Assembly (NCBI GenBank): GCA_963775275.1
Contig: CAVZII010000005.1
Coordinates: 186,001-250,000 of the forward strand
Direction of reading: 5' to 3'
DNA length: 64,000 nt
Source of the DNA: JANWHQ01 sp963775275
Lineage (GTDB): Bacteria > Pseudomonadota > Alphaproteobacteria > Caulobacterales > Caulobacteraceae
The notes under the pieces are model-generated. The model did not search any database. It had not been told where the DNA came from and saw only the letters and a list, made by a program, of their open reading frames with translations. Numbering within the stretch: the first letter of the stretch is position 1; each line of letters starts with the position of its first letter. The position numbers and the translations under genes are program-made. Of this stretch, positions 17,665-26,127 are shown one piece after another.

Positions 17665-18510
17665 CTATTCCACCAGACGGCTGGAGGAGCCGATCGATCC
17701 GACTCCCGTCCCGTCGCAGTCGTTGTTCAGGGCGACGTTGTTGGCGAGATTGACCATGCGCGCGATGAACTGGGTGCAGCGGGTGGCGTCGATGACTGCG
17801 TTGTTGGAGAAGGTCAGTGTCTGGCTCGGGAAATAGATTGCGCCGATCAGCGTCATCTTGACGTTGTTCTGGAATACCTGCGCCAGGACGGCGTTGTTGG
17901 TGAGATGCGCCGCGCCGGAGGCGGACGGATCCAGGGCGAAGACGCAGAACATGCCGCCCCCGCCTCCGAGCGCCACCGCGCGCGCCTTCAGCTGGAAGGG
18001 AGGGGCGTGGAACAGCTCGGCGAGGCCCACCGTCTCGGACTTGCCGATGACGACCTCGACCGCCGCCGCGTCGCCCGCATGGCCGCCAGAGAGGGGCGGG
18101 TTGCTGGTCGTGACGGTCACGCCCGAGACGCCTGGCGCGAGGCCGTTTTCGGCGGCGACGGCCTGGGCCTCCAGCGCCATGCTCGCATGATCGCCGGTCG
18201 CCAGCGCGGTGGCGGCCGCGATGGCCCCGGCGTCCGCGGCGGCCTGCATCTGGCGGTGCTCGAGGTAGAGGAAGGTCACCTCGACGCCCAGCGACACCAT
18301 CCCGATCAGGACAAGGGCCGCGATCGCGACGTTCGCCGCGACGCTTCCGCTGCGCGCGCGCAGGACTCCGGGGCTGGGGACAGAAGCTCGAACCCTGGCC
18401 TCCGCAGCTTCATCAAAGTTTGATTTGATCTTCAGGGTTAAATTCCCTAAACTATAATTTGCACTATTTAAATAATGTAGTAGTCGTCGAGCACAAACCT
18501 TGATCGACAT
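17665..18510 (-). CDS. tadG: TadG-like pilus assembly protein
   Basis: The recognised part begins at RARSGSVAANVAIAALVLIG, a single TadG-type membrane helix, followed by LYLEHRQMQAAADAGAIAAA and an Asn-rich extracytoplasmic region with repeated LTNNAV / FSNNAV / LANNVA motifs that looks like a small beta-helix. The only in-frame ATG before the helix is at 18510, which yields a 281-residue product whose first 35 or so codons lie in AT-rich DNA resembling a promoter. No GTG or TTG start lies closer to the helix; a rare CTG start cannot be excluded. Confidence 0.78.
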   Translation of the reverse strand: MSIKVCARRLLHYLNSANYSLGNLTLKIKSNFDEAAEARVRASVPSPGVLRARSGSVAANVAIAALVLIGMVSLGVEVTFLYLEHRQMQAAADAGAIAAATALATGDHASMALEAQAVAAENGLAPGVSGVTVTTSNPPLSGGHAGDAAAVEVVIGKSETVGLAELFHAPPFQLKARAVALGGGGGMFCVFALDPSASGAAHLTNNAVLAQVFQNNVKMTLIGAIYFPSQTLTFSNNAVIDATRCTQFIARMVNLANNVALNNDCDGTGVGSIGSSSRLVE

Positions 18511-18587
18511 CAATGGAGCCTCGCGTGGGCGCGCCGCGACCCTGCCCCCACGAAGTCCTTGGCGGCCCATCGAAGTCGGCCACCCTG

Positions 18588-18935
18588 ATGTCAGGGAGGC
18601 TCACAGAGAAGCGAGGCATCTTGGCCGCCGCCGTGCTCACGCTCGCGGCGGGGCCGGCGCTGGCGCACCACTCCTTCGCCATGTTCGATCGAAGCCGCAC
18701 GGTCGATCTGGTCGGGACGGTCAAGGAGTTCCAGTGGACCAACCCGCACAGCTGGATCCTCACCGAGAATGGCCCGAACGTGATGCGCATCTACACCGAC
18801 GGGCGCGCGCACCTGGGTCCGGACGGCATCCGGGCCACCTACACGGGCGACTCCGTCGGCCATTGGGAAGGCCAGACCCTGACGCTCGGTACCCACGGCA
18901 AGCCCATCGACAAGAGCGTGGATCCGGCCCACTGA
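18588..18935 (+). CDS. Secreted DUF6152-like chimeric protein
   Basis: A 115-residue protein, start ATG 18588, with a signal peptide (GILAAAVLTLAAGPALA) and the DUF6152 hallmark HHSFAMFD...GTVKEFQWTNPHSWI at residues about 26-58. From residue 59 the sequence changes to ENGPNVMRIYTDGR and ATYTGDSVGHWEGQTLTL, a motif I associate with a different family of secreted hypothetical proteins. The usual DUF6152 C-terminal half is missing. It looks like an in-frame fusion of two genes. Function unknown. Confidence 0.75.
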   Translation: MSGRLTEKRGILAAAVLTLAAGPALAHHSFAMFDRSRTVDLVGTVKEFQWTNPHSWILTENGPNVMRIYTDGRAHLGPDGIRATYTGDSVGHWEGQTLTLGTHGKPIDKSVDPAH

Positions 18936-18982
18936 GACGGCCCCCTTTCCGCTGCGGCGGACACGTCGGAGACGCCGGCCCC

Positions 18983-19654
18983 TTGACCCAGGCGCTGCGC
19001 ACCTACGGACGGATCAAGGGCCGTGCAATGCGGCCGAGTCGCGCCGCCCTGCTGGACGACGCGCTGCCGCAACTGCGGCTCGCGCTCGGCGATGGGCGGG
19101 TCGATCCGAAGCCGATCATGCCGGCCGCGCGCGCTGTCTGGGTCGAGCTGGGATTCGGCGCCGGCGAGCACCTGGCGGCCCAGGCGGCGGCGCATCCCGA
19201 CGTCCTGGTCCTGGGGGCCGAGCCCTTCGTCAACGGCGTGGCGAGCGCGCTGAGGCACGTACACGGCCTCGGCCTCTCCAACGTCCGGATCCACCCGGGC
19301 GACGGCCGCGAGCTCCTGGCGGGCCTGCCGGACGCCTCGGTCGAGCGGGTCTATGTGCTGTTCCCGGATCCCTGGCCCAAGACGCGCCACCACAAGCGCC
19401 GGCTGGTCAATCCCGAGACCATCGCCGAGCTGGCGAGGATCGTGGCCAGGGGCGGCCTGGTGCGCTTCGCCACCGACTGGGCCGACTACGCGACCTGGAC
19501 CCTGGAGGCGTTCGCGCGTTCGGCGGCGTTCGAGTGGACCGCACGCCGGGCGGATGATTGGCGCTTGGCGCCCACTGATCACGTCGTCACACGTTACCAG
19601 CAGAAGCGCCTGGGCGACTGCGCCCCCATATTCCTGGAGTTTCGCCGAATTTGA
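18983..19654 (+). CDS. trmB: tRNA (guanine-N7-)-methyltransferase
   Basis: A 223-residue TrmB with a TTG start at 18983; the N-terminal LRTYGRIKGRAMRPSRAALL is typical of the family, which argues against the longer open frame. The AdoMet fold is seen in VELGFGAGEHLAAQA, the acidic residue in VLGAEPFVNGVA, and the catalytic-site block VYVLFPDPWPKTRHHKRRLV near residue 125. It makes m7G46 in tRNA variable loops. A later ATG at 19028 would cut the conserved N-terminus. Confidence 0.93.
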   Translation: MTQALRTYGRIKGRAMRPSRAALLDDALPQLRLALGDGRVDPKPIMPAARAVWVELGFGAGEHLAAQAAAHPDVLVLGAEPFVNGVASALRHVHGLGLSNVRIHPGDGRELLAGLPDASVERVYVLFPDPWPKTRHHKRRLVNPETIAELARIVARGGLVRFATDWADYATWTLEAFARSAAFEWTARRADDWRLAPTDHVVTRYQQKRLGDCAPIFLEFRRI

Positions 19655-19676
19655 AGATGGCCGATAAGCCGCCGCG

Positions 19677-20828
19677 ATGACCGACGCTCCTGTCAACCAC
19701 GCCCGCGTCGCCACGGTCGTGATGGCCACCATCATGGTCGGCGTTGTGCTTTGGTGGCTCAGGGGCATCCTGACGCCCTTCGCCCTGGCCCTGTTCCTGA
19801 TGGTCATCATCGACGGGCTGGCGCGGGTCCTCGCCCACCGCATCCCGGTCTTTCCGGCCCGGACGGCCCTGCCCGTGGCCATGGTCATCACCGTGCTGGT
19901 CTTCGGGCTGGCGGCCTATGTGGTGGCGGCGAACGCCTCGGACTTCGTGGCCCAGCTGATCGCCTACGCGCCCAAGCTGAACGGCCTGATCGCCCACATC
20001 GGCTCGGATCTCGGCATGCAGCTGCCGCCGACCCTGGACGACCTGGTCGCCGAGCTGAACCTGCCCGAATACCTTTCGAGGATCGCCGGCGCGCTGAAGG
20101 ACGTCGCCTCGGGCGCGGCCCTGGTCTTCGTCTACCTGATCTTCCTGTTCATCTCGCGGCACGGCTTCGAGCAGAAGGCCCGCCTGCTGTTCCCCTCGCC
20201 CGAGGAGCGGCTGCGCGCGGGACGCATCTTCTTCCGCATCCGCACCGGCGTGGAGCGCTACATCTGGGTCCAGACGTTCACCGGCGCGATCATCGCGCTC
20301 GCCTCCTACGCCCTGATGATGGCGGTGGGCCTGGACAATGCGGTGTTCTGGGCCTTCCTCGTGTTCATCTTCTCCTACATCCCGATCCTGGGCGGCGCGG
20401 TGGGAATCTTCCTGCCGCCGGTCTTCGCCCTGGTGCAGTTCGGAACCCATTGGCAGGCGTTGGCGCTCCTGGTCGGGGCCGAGCTTATCCATTTCACCGT
20501 CGGCAACTTCGTCGCCCCGCGCATGCAGGGCGAGACCCTGAACGTGGACCCCATCGTCGTGGTGCTGTCGCTGGCCTTCTGGGGCGCGATCTGGGGCGTG
20601 CCCGGGATGTTCCTGTCGACGCCCCTGACCGTCGTCGCCATCGTCGTCCTGATCCAGTTCCCCCAGACCCGCTGGATCGCCGTCCTGGCCTCCCGCGACG
20701 GAGAGCCCGAACGCTATGCGCGCCAGCCCGGCGATCCCTCCGAGCCGCCCGACGACCGCCCCGACGCCGACGCCCGGTCGCGGCGCGGGAAGGCGGCGCG
20801 GGCTCGCTCGAACGTCACGCAAGAGTGA
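19677..20828 (+). CDS. PerM / AI-2E-family inner-membrane transporter
   Basis: A 383-residue polytopic membrane protein with helices throughout (for example MATIMVGVVLWWLRGILTPF, IALASYALMMAVGL, FWAFLVFIFSYIPILGGAVG) and the family block PRMQGETLNVDPIVVVLSL followed by WGAIWGVPGMFLSTPLTV. The charged C-terminal tail (about 45 residues) is cytoplasmic and disordered. Family members export varied small molecules or ions; the substrate here is unknown. It follows trmB by 22 bases. Confidence 0.88.
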   Translation: MTDAPVNHARVATVVMATIMVGVVLWWLRGILTPFALALFLMVIIDGLARVLAHRIPVFPARTALPVAMVITVLVFGLAAYVVAANASDFVAQLIAYAPKLNGLIAHIGSDLGMQLPPTLDDLVAELNLPEYLSRIAGALKDVASGAALVFVYLIFLFISRHGFEQKARLLFPSPEERLRAGRIFFRIRTGVERYIWVQTFTGAIIALASYALMMAVGLDNAVFWAFLVFIFSYIPILGGAVGIFLPPVFALVQFGTHWQALALLVGAELIHFTVGNFVAPRMQGETLNVDPIVVVLSLAFWGAIWGVPGMFLSTPLTVVAIVVLIQFPQTRWIAVLASRDGEPERYARQPGDPSEPPDDRPDADARSRRGKAARARSNVTQE

Positions 20829-20842
20829 GACGGGCGAGCCCT

Positions 20843-20871
20843 CTTCAATCCACGCGCGAACTCCCTATCTA
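20843..20871 (+). promoter_or_regulatory. Candidate promoter of the C-loop small RNA
   Basis: CTTCAA (20843-20848), a 17-base spacer and TATCTA (20866-20871) place a start near 20877, the first base of the first hairpin. An alternative reading is an ECF-type pair CGAAC (20857-20861), 16 bases, CGTC (20878), reminiscent of the general-stress sigma factor pattern GGAAC-N16/17-CGTT. Neither match is strong. Confidence 0.4.
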
Positions 20872-20876
20872 ACGGA

Positions 20877-21012
20877 GCGTCCAGGCGACTGGACGCGGCG
20901 CGCACCCAGTCCCCCCAGAAGCGCGCCGCAGCGAACCGAGCCCGGCGTGTCCCCCCAACGCCCGGGTCGTGGCCGCCGGACGGGCTCCCCCCTTCCGGCG
21001 GCTTTCGCTTTT
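20877..21012 (+). ncRNA. Candidate trans-acting small RNA with three C6 hairpin loops
   Basis: Four hairpins follow each other. H1 (20877-20896): GCGTCCAG and CTGGACGC close a GCGA tetraloop. H2 (20897-20927): GGCGCGC pairs GCGCGCC around a loop with CCCCCC (20911-20916). H3 (20941-20966): CCCGG-CGT pairs ACG-C-CCGGG around CCCCCC (20951-20956). H4 (20972-21002): GCCGCCGGA pairs TCCGGCGGC around CCCCCC (20987-20992) and is followed by TTTCGCTTTT, a terminator-like tail on this strand. No open frame fits. C-rich loops are typical of sRNAs that mask GGGG-type ribosome-binding sites; Caulobacter GsrN is a C-rich stress sRNA that could be related, but I cannot align it here. Confidence 0.72.
20972..21012 (+). 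terminator. Rho-independent terminator ending the small RNA
   Basis: A perfect 9-bp stem with a 13-base loop, followed by TTTCGCTTTT. It also separates the perM transcript from the glutamate dehydrogenase gene. Confidence 0.65.
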
Positions 21013-21036
21013 CGGCCCTTCGGGCGCGCGCTGTTG

Positions 21037-21055
21037 ATCCTTAACCATGAAGGAT
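21037..21055 (+). promoter_or_regulatory. Inverted repeat with TTAACCAT before the glutamate dehydrogenase gene
   Basis: ATCCTT and AAGGAT flank 7 bases and enclose part of TTAACCAT (21041-21048), a CtrA half-site sequence, 20 bases upstream of the start codon. It could be an operator or a chance match; position would allow repression of translation or transcription. Confidence 0.35.
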
Positions 21056-21068
21056 TAGGTTCCGCGCC

Positions 21069-24000
21069 ATGGATGCCCCACCGGCCCTGGAGCGCGCGGC
21101 CTCGAGGCGCGCTCGATCTTCCGCCGCACAGCCGCAGTCCCTGGCCGACGCCTTCGCCAGAGCGCTCGAGGCGGGACTGCGGCCCCAAGGCGCGGACCGC
21201 GCCGAGCGCGCCTTCCTGTCCCAGATGATCGAGGACTGCCTCGACGACGAGGTCGCCGACCTCTCCGGGGACGACCTCGCCGCCATCGCCCTGGACTTCT
21301 GGAGCTTCGCCGCTCAGCGCTCGGGCCCGGATCCCGACGTCGCCCTGGCGCCGGCGGTCGGCGCCGACGGGCGGCCGCTGAGCCTCTTGGCCGTGAAGAT
21401 CGTGCAGGACGACGCCCCCTTCCTGGTGGACAGCGTCATGGGCGAGGTCACCGAGGGCGGGTTCGTGGTGAAGGCCATGTTCCACCCGGTGGTGGATGTC
21501 CGCCGCGACGCCGAGGGACGCCGCGACGAGGGCGACCGCGCCCATCACGAATCGATGATCCTGGTCCTGATCGAGGAGATCGCGCCGCGCCGCGCCGCCG
21601 CCCTGGTCCAGGACATCCGCTGCGCCATCGCCGACGCGCGCGCCGCCGTCGCCGACTTCGAGACCATGCGCGCCCTGATGCGCCGCACGCTCGACGAGCT
21701 GGAGCGCACGGCGCCCGCCGCCGCCCGCGACGAGATTCCCGAGGATCTGGAGTTCCTGCGCTGGCTGACCGGCGACCGTTTCGTGTTCCTGGGCGCGCGC
21801 ATCTACGACTACCCGATGACGCCCGACGGCGACTATGCGCGCGAGGAGCCGAAGTTTACGCCCGAGGGCAGCTTCGGCGTGCTGAAGGACCAGTCCCGGT
21901 CGGTGCTGCGACGGGACTCCGAGCCGGCCATGCTGTCCACCGCCGCACGCCTCTACATGGGCGACGCCCCGCTGGTGGTGGCCAAGTCGAACGTGCGCTC
22001 GCGGGTGCATCGGCGCACCTACATGGATTACATCGGGGTCAAGCGGTACGGCCCGGACGGCCGCGCGAGCGGCGAGGTCCGGTTCGTGGGCCTGTTCACC
22101 GCCGAGGCCTACGAGCAGCCAATCGCCAACGTCCCACTGATCCGGCGCAAGGCCGCCAATGTCCTGGAGCGCGCGAACAAGGCGCCCGGCGGCCACAACG
22201 AGAAGCGTCTGAAGAACATCCTGGAGACCTATCCCCGGGACGAGCTCTTCCAGATGGACGAGGACGACCTGCTGCGCATCGCGCTCGGGATCGTGCACCT
22301 GTACGACCGCCCGCGCGTGCGCCTCTTCGAGCGGCGCGATCCCTTCGACCGGTTCGTCTCGGTCCTCCTGTTCCTGCCCCGCGACCGCTACGACTCCGCC
22401 ATCCAGAAGCGGGCCGGCGAGATCCTGGCGGCGGCCTGGGGCGGCCGGGTCTCGGCGGCCTATCCCGCCTTCTCCGACAATCCCCTGGCGCGCGTGCACT
22501 TCATCATCGGCTTCAGGCCGGGGAACCATCCCGAGCCTTCGATGGCCGCGCTGGAATCAGAGATCGCACGGGCGACGCGGACATGGGACGATCTTTTCGC
22601 CGAGGCGCTGAAGACTGCGGGCGTCCCGGCCGAACGCGCGGCGGATCTGCAGCAGCGCTACGGCTCAGCCTTTCCGCCCGGCTATCGCGACCTGTTCGGC
22701 CCCGACGAGGCGCTGGCCGACATCGAGGTGATGGAGGCCGTGAGCGCGGACCCGATCAAGGTGCGCGCCTACCGCACGGCCGGCGACACCAGGCTTCAGT
22801 TCCGCTTCAAGCTCTACCGCGAAGGCGAGGCGGCGCCTTTGTCGGACGTGATGCCGATCCTCGAGCACATGGGCCTGAAAGGCCTGATCGAGGAGGGCCT
22901 GGAGGTCGACCAGCTGCTGCCCGACGGGACGACCTCGACCGTCTGGGTGCACGACTTCCTGCTCGAGGACGAGCGCGGCGAGCACCTGGTGTTCGACGAG
23001 ATCAAGGCGCCCTTCGAGGCGGCCTTCCTGGCGATCTGGACGGGGCGCACCGAGAACGACGGGTTCAACCGCCTGGTGCTCGAGCTCGGGATTCCCTGGC
23101 GCGAGACGGCGCTGGTCCGGGCCCTGGCGCGCTATCGCCAGCAGACCGGGCTCGACCCCAGCCAGGCGGCCCAGACCGCCGCCCTCTCGGAGTTCCCTGG
23201 CCTCGCCCGGCTGATCCTGGACCTGTTCCGCACCAAGTTCGACCCGGCGGTGAAGGCCGACCTCGCCGCCCGCGACTCCCAGGCCCAGGCCGTGTTCCAG
23301 CGGATCGAGGAGGCCCTGCAGGCGGTCGAGAGCCTGGACGCCGACCGCGTGCTTCGCCGGCTGGCCAAGCTGGTGCGCGCGACGAAGCGGACCAACTACT
23401 ACCAGCACGGCCCGGACGGCGCGCCCAGGCCCCATATCTCGTTCAAGATCGCGAGCCGGGAGCTCGAGGATCTGCCCGATCCCAAGCCCTACCGCGAGAT
23501 CTTCGTGTGGGCGCCGCACGTCGAGGGCGTGCACCTGCGCTTCGGCCCCGTCGCCCGTGGCGGCCTCAGATGGTCGGACCGGCGCGAGGACTTCCGCACC
23601 GAGGTTCTGGGCCTGGCCAAGGCCCAGCAGGTGAAGAACGCCGTGATCGTGCCCGTGGGCGCCAAGGGCGGGTTCTATCCCAAACAGCTGCCTCGGGGCG
23701 GGACGCCCGACGCCATCCGCGCCGAGGGCGTGCGCGCCTATACGACCTTTCTGTCGGGCCTGCTCGACATCACCGACAACCTGGACGCGGACGGCGAGGT
23801 GATCCCCCCGCCGGGCGTCGTCGTTCACGATCCGGACGATCCCTATCTGGTCGTCGCCGCCGACAAGGGCACCGCCACCTTCTCCGACATCGCCAACGCC
23901 ATCGCCAAGGACTACGGCTTCTGGCTCGGCGACGCCTTCGCGTCGGGCGGCTCGGCCGGCTACGACCACAAGGCCATGGGCATCACCGCCAAGGGCGCCT

Positions 24001-25973
24001 GGGAAGCGGTGAAGCGCCACTTCCGCGAGCTCGGCAAGGACATCCAGTCCGAGCCCTTCACGGTCGTGGGCGTGGGCGACATGTCCGGCGATGTGTTCGG
24101 CAACGGCATGCTGCTGTCCAGGCAGATCCGCCTGGTCGCCGCCTTCGACCACCGCCACGTCTTCATCGACCCCGACCCCGACCCGGCCGCCGCCTGGGCC
24201 GAGCGTAAGCGCCTGTTCGATCTGCCCCGCTCGTCCTGGGCCGACTACGACCCGAAGCTGATCTCCAAGGGCGGCGGCATCTTCCCCCGCTCGGCCAAGC
24301 AGGCCCCCCTGACGCCCGAGATCAGGGCCCTCCTGGGGATCAAGGAGGACGCGCTTGCGCCCTCGGACCTGGTCAAGGCTGTGCTGCGCGCGCCCGCCGA
24401 GCTGCTCTACCTCGGCGGCATCGGCACCTATGTGAAGGCGCCGACGGAGAGCGACGCCGAGGTCGGGGACAAGACCAACGACCCCGTGCGCATCAGCGCG
24501 AACGAGCTGCGGGTCAAGGTGGTGGGCGAAGGGGCCAATCTCGGCTTCACCCAGGCCGGCCGGGTCGCCTTCGCGCGCCTGGGCGGGCGGATCGACACCG
24601 ACGCCATCGACAATTCGGCGGGCGTGGACACCTCGGACCACGAGGTGAACATCAAGATCCTGCTGGGCGGCGCCGAGCGCGCCGGCCACCTCCTGGACAG
24701 CGACAGGAACGCCCTCCTGCCGGAGATGACCGACGAGGTGGCCGCGCATGTGCTGGCCCACAACTACGACCAGACCCTGGCTCTCAGCCTGCAGGAGGCG
24801 AGCGCCGTCCAGGATCTGGAGTCCCATGCGCGGTTCATGGCCGACCTCGTCGCCGAGGGGCGGCTCGATCGTCGGGTGGAGACCCTCCCCGGGCCCGCGG
24901 CGATCTCCGAGCTGATGGCCCAGGGCAAGGGCCTGACCCGGCCCGAGCTCGCGGTGCTGCTGGCCTATGGCAAGCTCGAGCTGTCGCACACGATCACGGC
25001 CAGCGCCGCGCCCGACGACCCCTACTTCCTGAACACGCTGAAGGGCTATTTCCCCTCCCAGCTCGGTCGCTTCGAGCCGGACATGAAGCGCCACCGGCTA
25101 CGCCGCGAGATCATCGCCACGACGCTGGCCAACGACATCGTCAACCAGGCCGGGCCCACCTTCCCCGAGCGGCTGATGCGGGCGACGGGGACCGACACGC
25201 CCGGCCTGATCAGGTTCTTCGAGGCCGCGCGCCGGATCCTCAGGCTCGACGAGGCGTGGGACGAGATCTCCGCGCTCGACGCCAAGGCGCCGGCCAAGAG
25301 CCAGCTGATGCTCTACCAGGAGGCCGCGGTCCTGCTCCGGCGCCAGACCTTCTGGCTGGCCCGGCGCCCGCCAGCCCCGGGCGCGACCATCGATAGCCTG
25401 ATCAAGGCCTACCGGCCCGCCGCGGACCTGCTGCGCAGCGAAGGCCTCAAGCTCCTCTCCCCGTTCGTCAAGTCCCAGGCGGAGGCGCGCGCGCGTCACC
25501 TGGTCAAGGCCGGCGCGCCCAAGCCGCTGGCCGAGTCGCTTGCGGCGCTTCGGCCCCTGATGCCGGTCTCCAACCTCTCGGACATGGCGCGGGCGGCCAA
25601 GTGGGACGTCACGGCCGCCGCACGCATCTACCAGGCCGTGGGCGCCGCGTTCGCCTTCGACCGCCTGAGGGCCGCGGCGGGGGGCCTCGCGGGCAGCGGT
25701 GAGCACTATGAGCGCATGGCGGTGCGGCGGCTGATCGAGGACTTCCTTGGCCAGCAGCTGGCCGTCACGGCCGCGGTCATCCGGTTTTCCGGCAATGAGC
25801 AGGCCGGCGCAGGCGTCTCCCACGCCAAGGCCGCGGTCAGGTCCTGGTCGGCGATGCGGCGCGATCAGGCGGAGGCGGTGAAGCGGACGGTCGAAGAGAT
25901 CGAGGCTTCGAGCGGCGGCTGGAGCTTCGCCAAGCTCACCATCGTGAATGCGGCGCTTGCCGCCCTGAAGTAG
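21069..25973 (+). CDS. gdhZ: Large NAD-specific glutamate dehydrogenase
   Basis: A 1,634-residue enzyme of the GDH-180 class, oxidising glutamate to 2-oxoglutarate and ammonium with NAD. A long N-terminal regulatory region (with ACT-like parts; about 1-730) precedes the catalytic domain, where FGPVARGGLRWSDRREDFRT and NAVIVPVGAKGGF (about residues 825-875) hold substrate-binding and catalytic lysines, and VVGVGDMSGDVFGNGMLLS (about 1,000) the dinucleotide-binding region. Length is normal. In Caulobacter the equivalent GdhZ also affects FtsZ, tying glutamate use to division; whether this holds here is inference. Start ATG 21069 is preceded by a TTAACCAT-containing inverted repeat. Confidence 0.95.
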   Translation: MDAPPALERAASRRARSSAAQPQSLADAFARALEAGLRPQGADRAERAFLSQMIEDCLDDEVADLSGDDLAAIALDFWSFAAQRSGPDPDVALAPAVGADGRPLSLLAVKIVQDDAPFLVDSVMGEVTEGGFVVKAMFHPVVDVRRDAEGRRDEGDRAHHESMILVLIEEIAPRRAAALVQDIRCAIADARAAVADFETMRALMRRTLDELERTAPAAARDEIPEDLEFLRWLTGDRFVFLGARIYDYPMTPDGDYAREEPKFTPEGSFGVLKDQSRSVLRRDSEPAMLSTAARLYMGDAPLVVAKSNVRSRVHRRTYMDYIGVKRYGPDGRASGEVRFVGLFTAEAYEQPIANVPLIRRKAANVLERANKAPGGHNEKRLKNILETYPRDELFQMDEDDLLRIALGIVHLYDRPRVRLFERRDPFDRFVSVLLFLPRDRYDSAIQKRAGEILAAAWGGRVSAAYPAFSDNPLARVHFIIGFRPGNHPEPSMAALESEIARATRTWDDLFAEALKTAGVPAERAADLQQRYGSAFPPGYRDLFGPDEALADIEVMEAVSADPIKVRAYRTAGDTRLQFRFKLYREGEAAPLSDVMPILEHMGLKGLIEEGLEVDQLLPDGTTSTVWVHDFLLEDERGEHLVFDEIKAPFEAAFLAIWTGRTENDGFNRLVLELGIPWRETALVRALARYRQQTGLDPSQAAQTAALSEFPGLARLILDLFRTKFDPAVKADLAARDSQAQAVFQRIEEALQAVESLDADRVLRRLAKLVRATKRTNYYQHGPDGAPRPHISFKIASRELEDLPDPKPYREIFVWAPHVEGVHLRFGPVARGGLRWSDRREDFRTEVLGLAKAQQVKNAVIVPVGAKGGFYPKQLPRGGTPDAIRAEGVRAYTTFLSGLLDITDNLDADGEVIPPPGVVVHDPDDPYLVVAADKGTATFSDIANAIAKDYGFWLGDAFASGGSAGYDHKAMGITAKGAWEAVKRHFRELGKDIQSEPFTVVGVGDMSGDVFGNGMLLSRQIRLVAAFDHRHVFIDPDPDPAAAWAERKRLFDLPRSSWADYDPKLISKGGGIFPRSAKQAPLTPEIRALLGIKEDALAPSDLVKAVLRAPAELLYLGGIGTYVKAPTESDAEVGDKTNDPVRISANELRVKVVGEGANLGFTQAGRVAFARLGGRIDTDAIDNSAGVDTSDHEVNIKILLGGAERAGHLLDSDRNALLPEMTDEVAAHVLAHNYDQTLALSLQEASAVQDLESHARFMADLVAEGRLDRRVETLPGPAAISELMAQGKGLTRPELAVLLAYGKLELSHTITASAAPDDPYFLNTLKGYFPSQLGRFEPDMKRHRLRREIIATTLANDIVNQAGPTFPERLMRATGTDTPGLIRFFEAARRILRLDEAWDEISALDAKAPAKSQLMLYQEAAVLLRRQTFWLARRPPAPGATIDSLIKAYRPAADLLRSEGLKLLSPFVKSQAEARARHLVKAGAPKPLAESLAALRPLMPVSNLSDMARAAKWDVTAAARIYQAVGAAFAFDRLRAAAGGLAGSGEHYERMAVRRLIEDFLGQQLAVTAAVIRFSGNEQAGAGVSHAKAAVRSWSAMRRDQAEAVKRTVEEIEASSGGWSFAKLTIVNAALAALK

Positions 25974-26024
25974 TCCCCGCGCACCACCAAGCCGGTCATA
26001 GAGGAAAAATACTGAATTGATAAA

Positions 26025-26039
26025 GTAAACAACAATTAA
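26025..26039. promoter_or_regulatory. CtrA-box-like site upstream of TonB receptor
   Basis: GTAA-N7-TTAA (seven of eight motif bases) in the AT-rich 154-base gap between the glutamate dehydrogenase and receptor genes. AT-rich DNA makes such matches easy, so support is weak. Confidence 0.25.
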
Positions 26040-26127
26040 CCTGATAGCTATTGCTCCAGATCAAATACCGCCGCCTGTCATTATGAGTAAATAGCCCCGG
26101 ATACGGTGTCTATACCGGGCAATTCTC

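Noticed and set aside
20877..21012. G-rich minus-strand transcript or G-quadruplex
   Set aside because: The G6 runs on the minus strand are in hairpin loops, but terminator tail and promoter fit only the plus strand.
22665..25094. 809-residue minus-strand open frame
   Set aside because: Antisense to the glutamate dehydrogenase gene; its composition mirrors the codon bias of the real gene.
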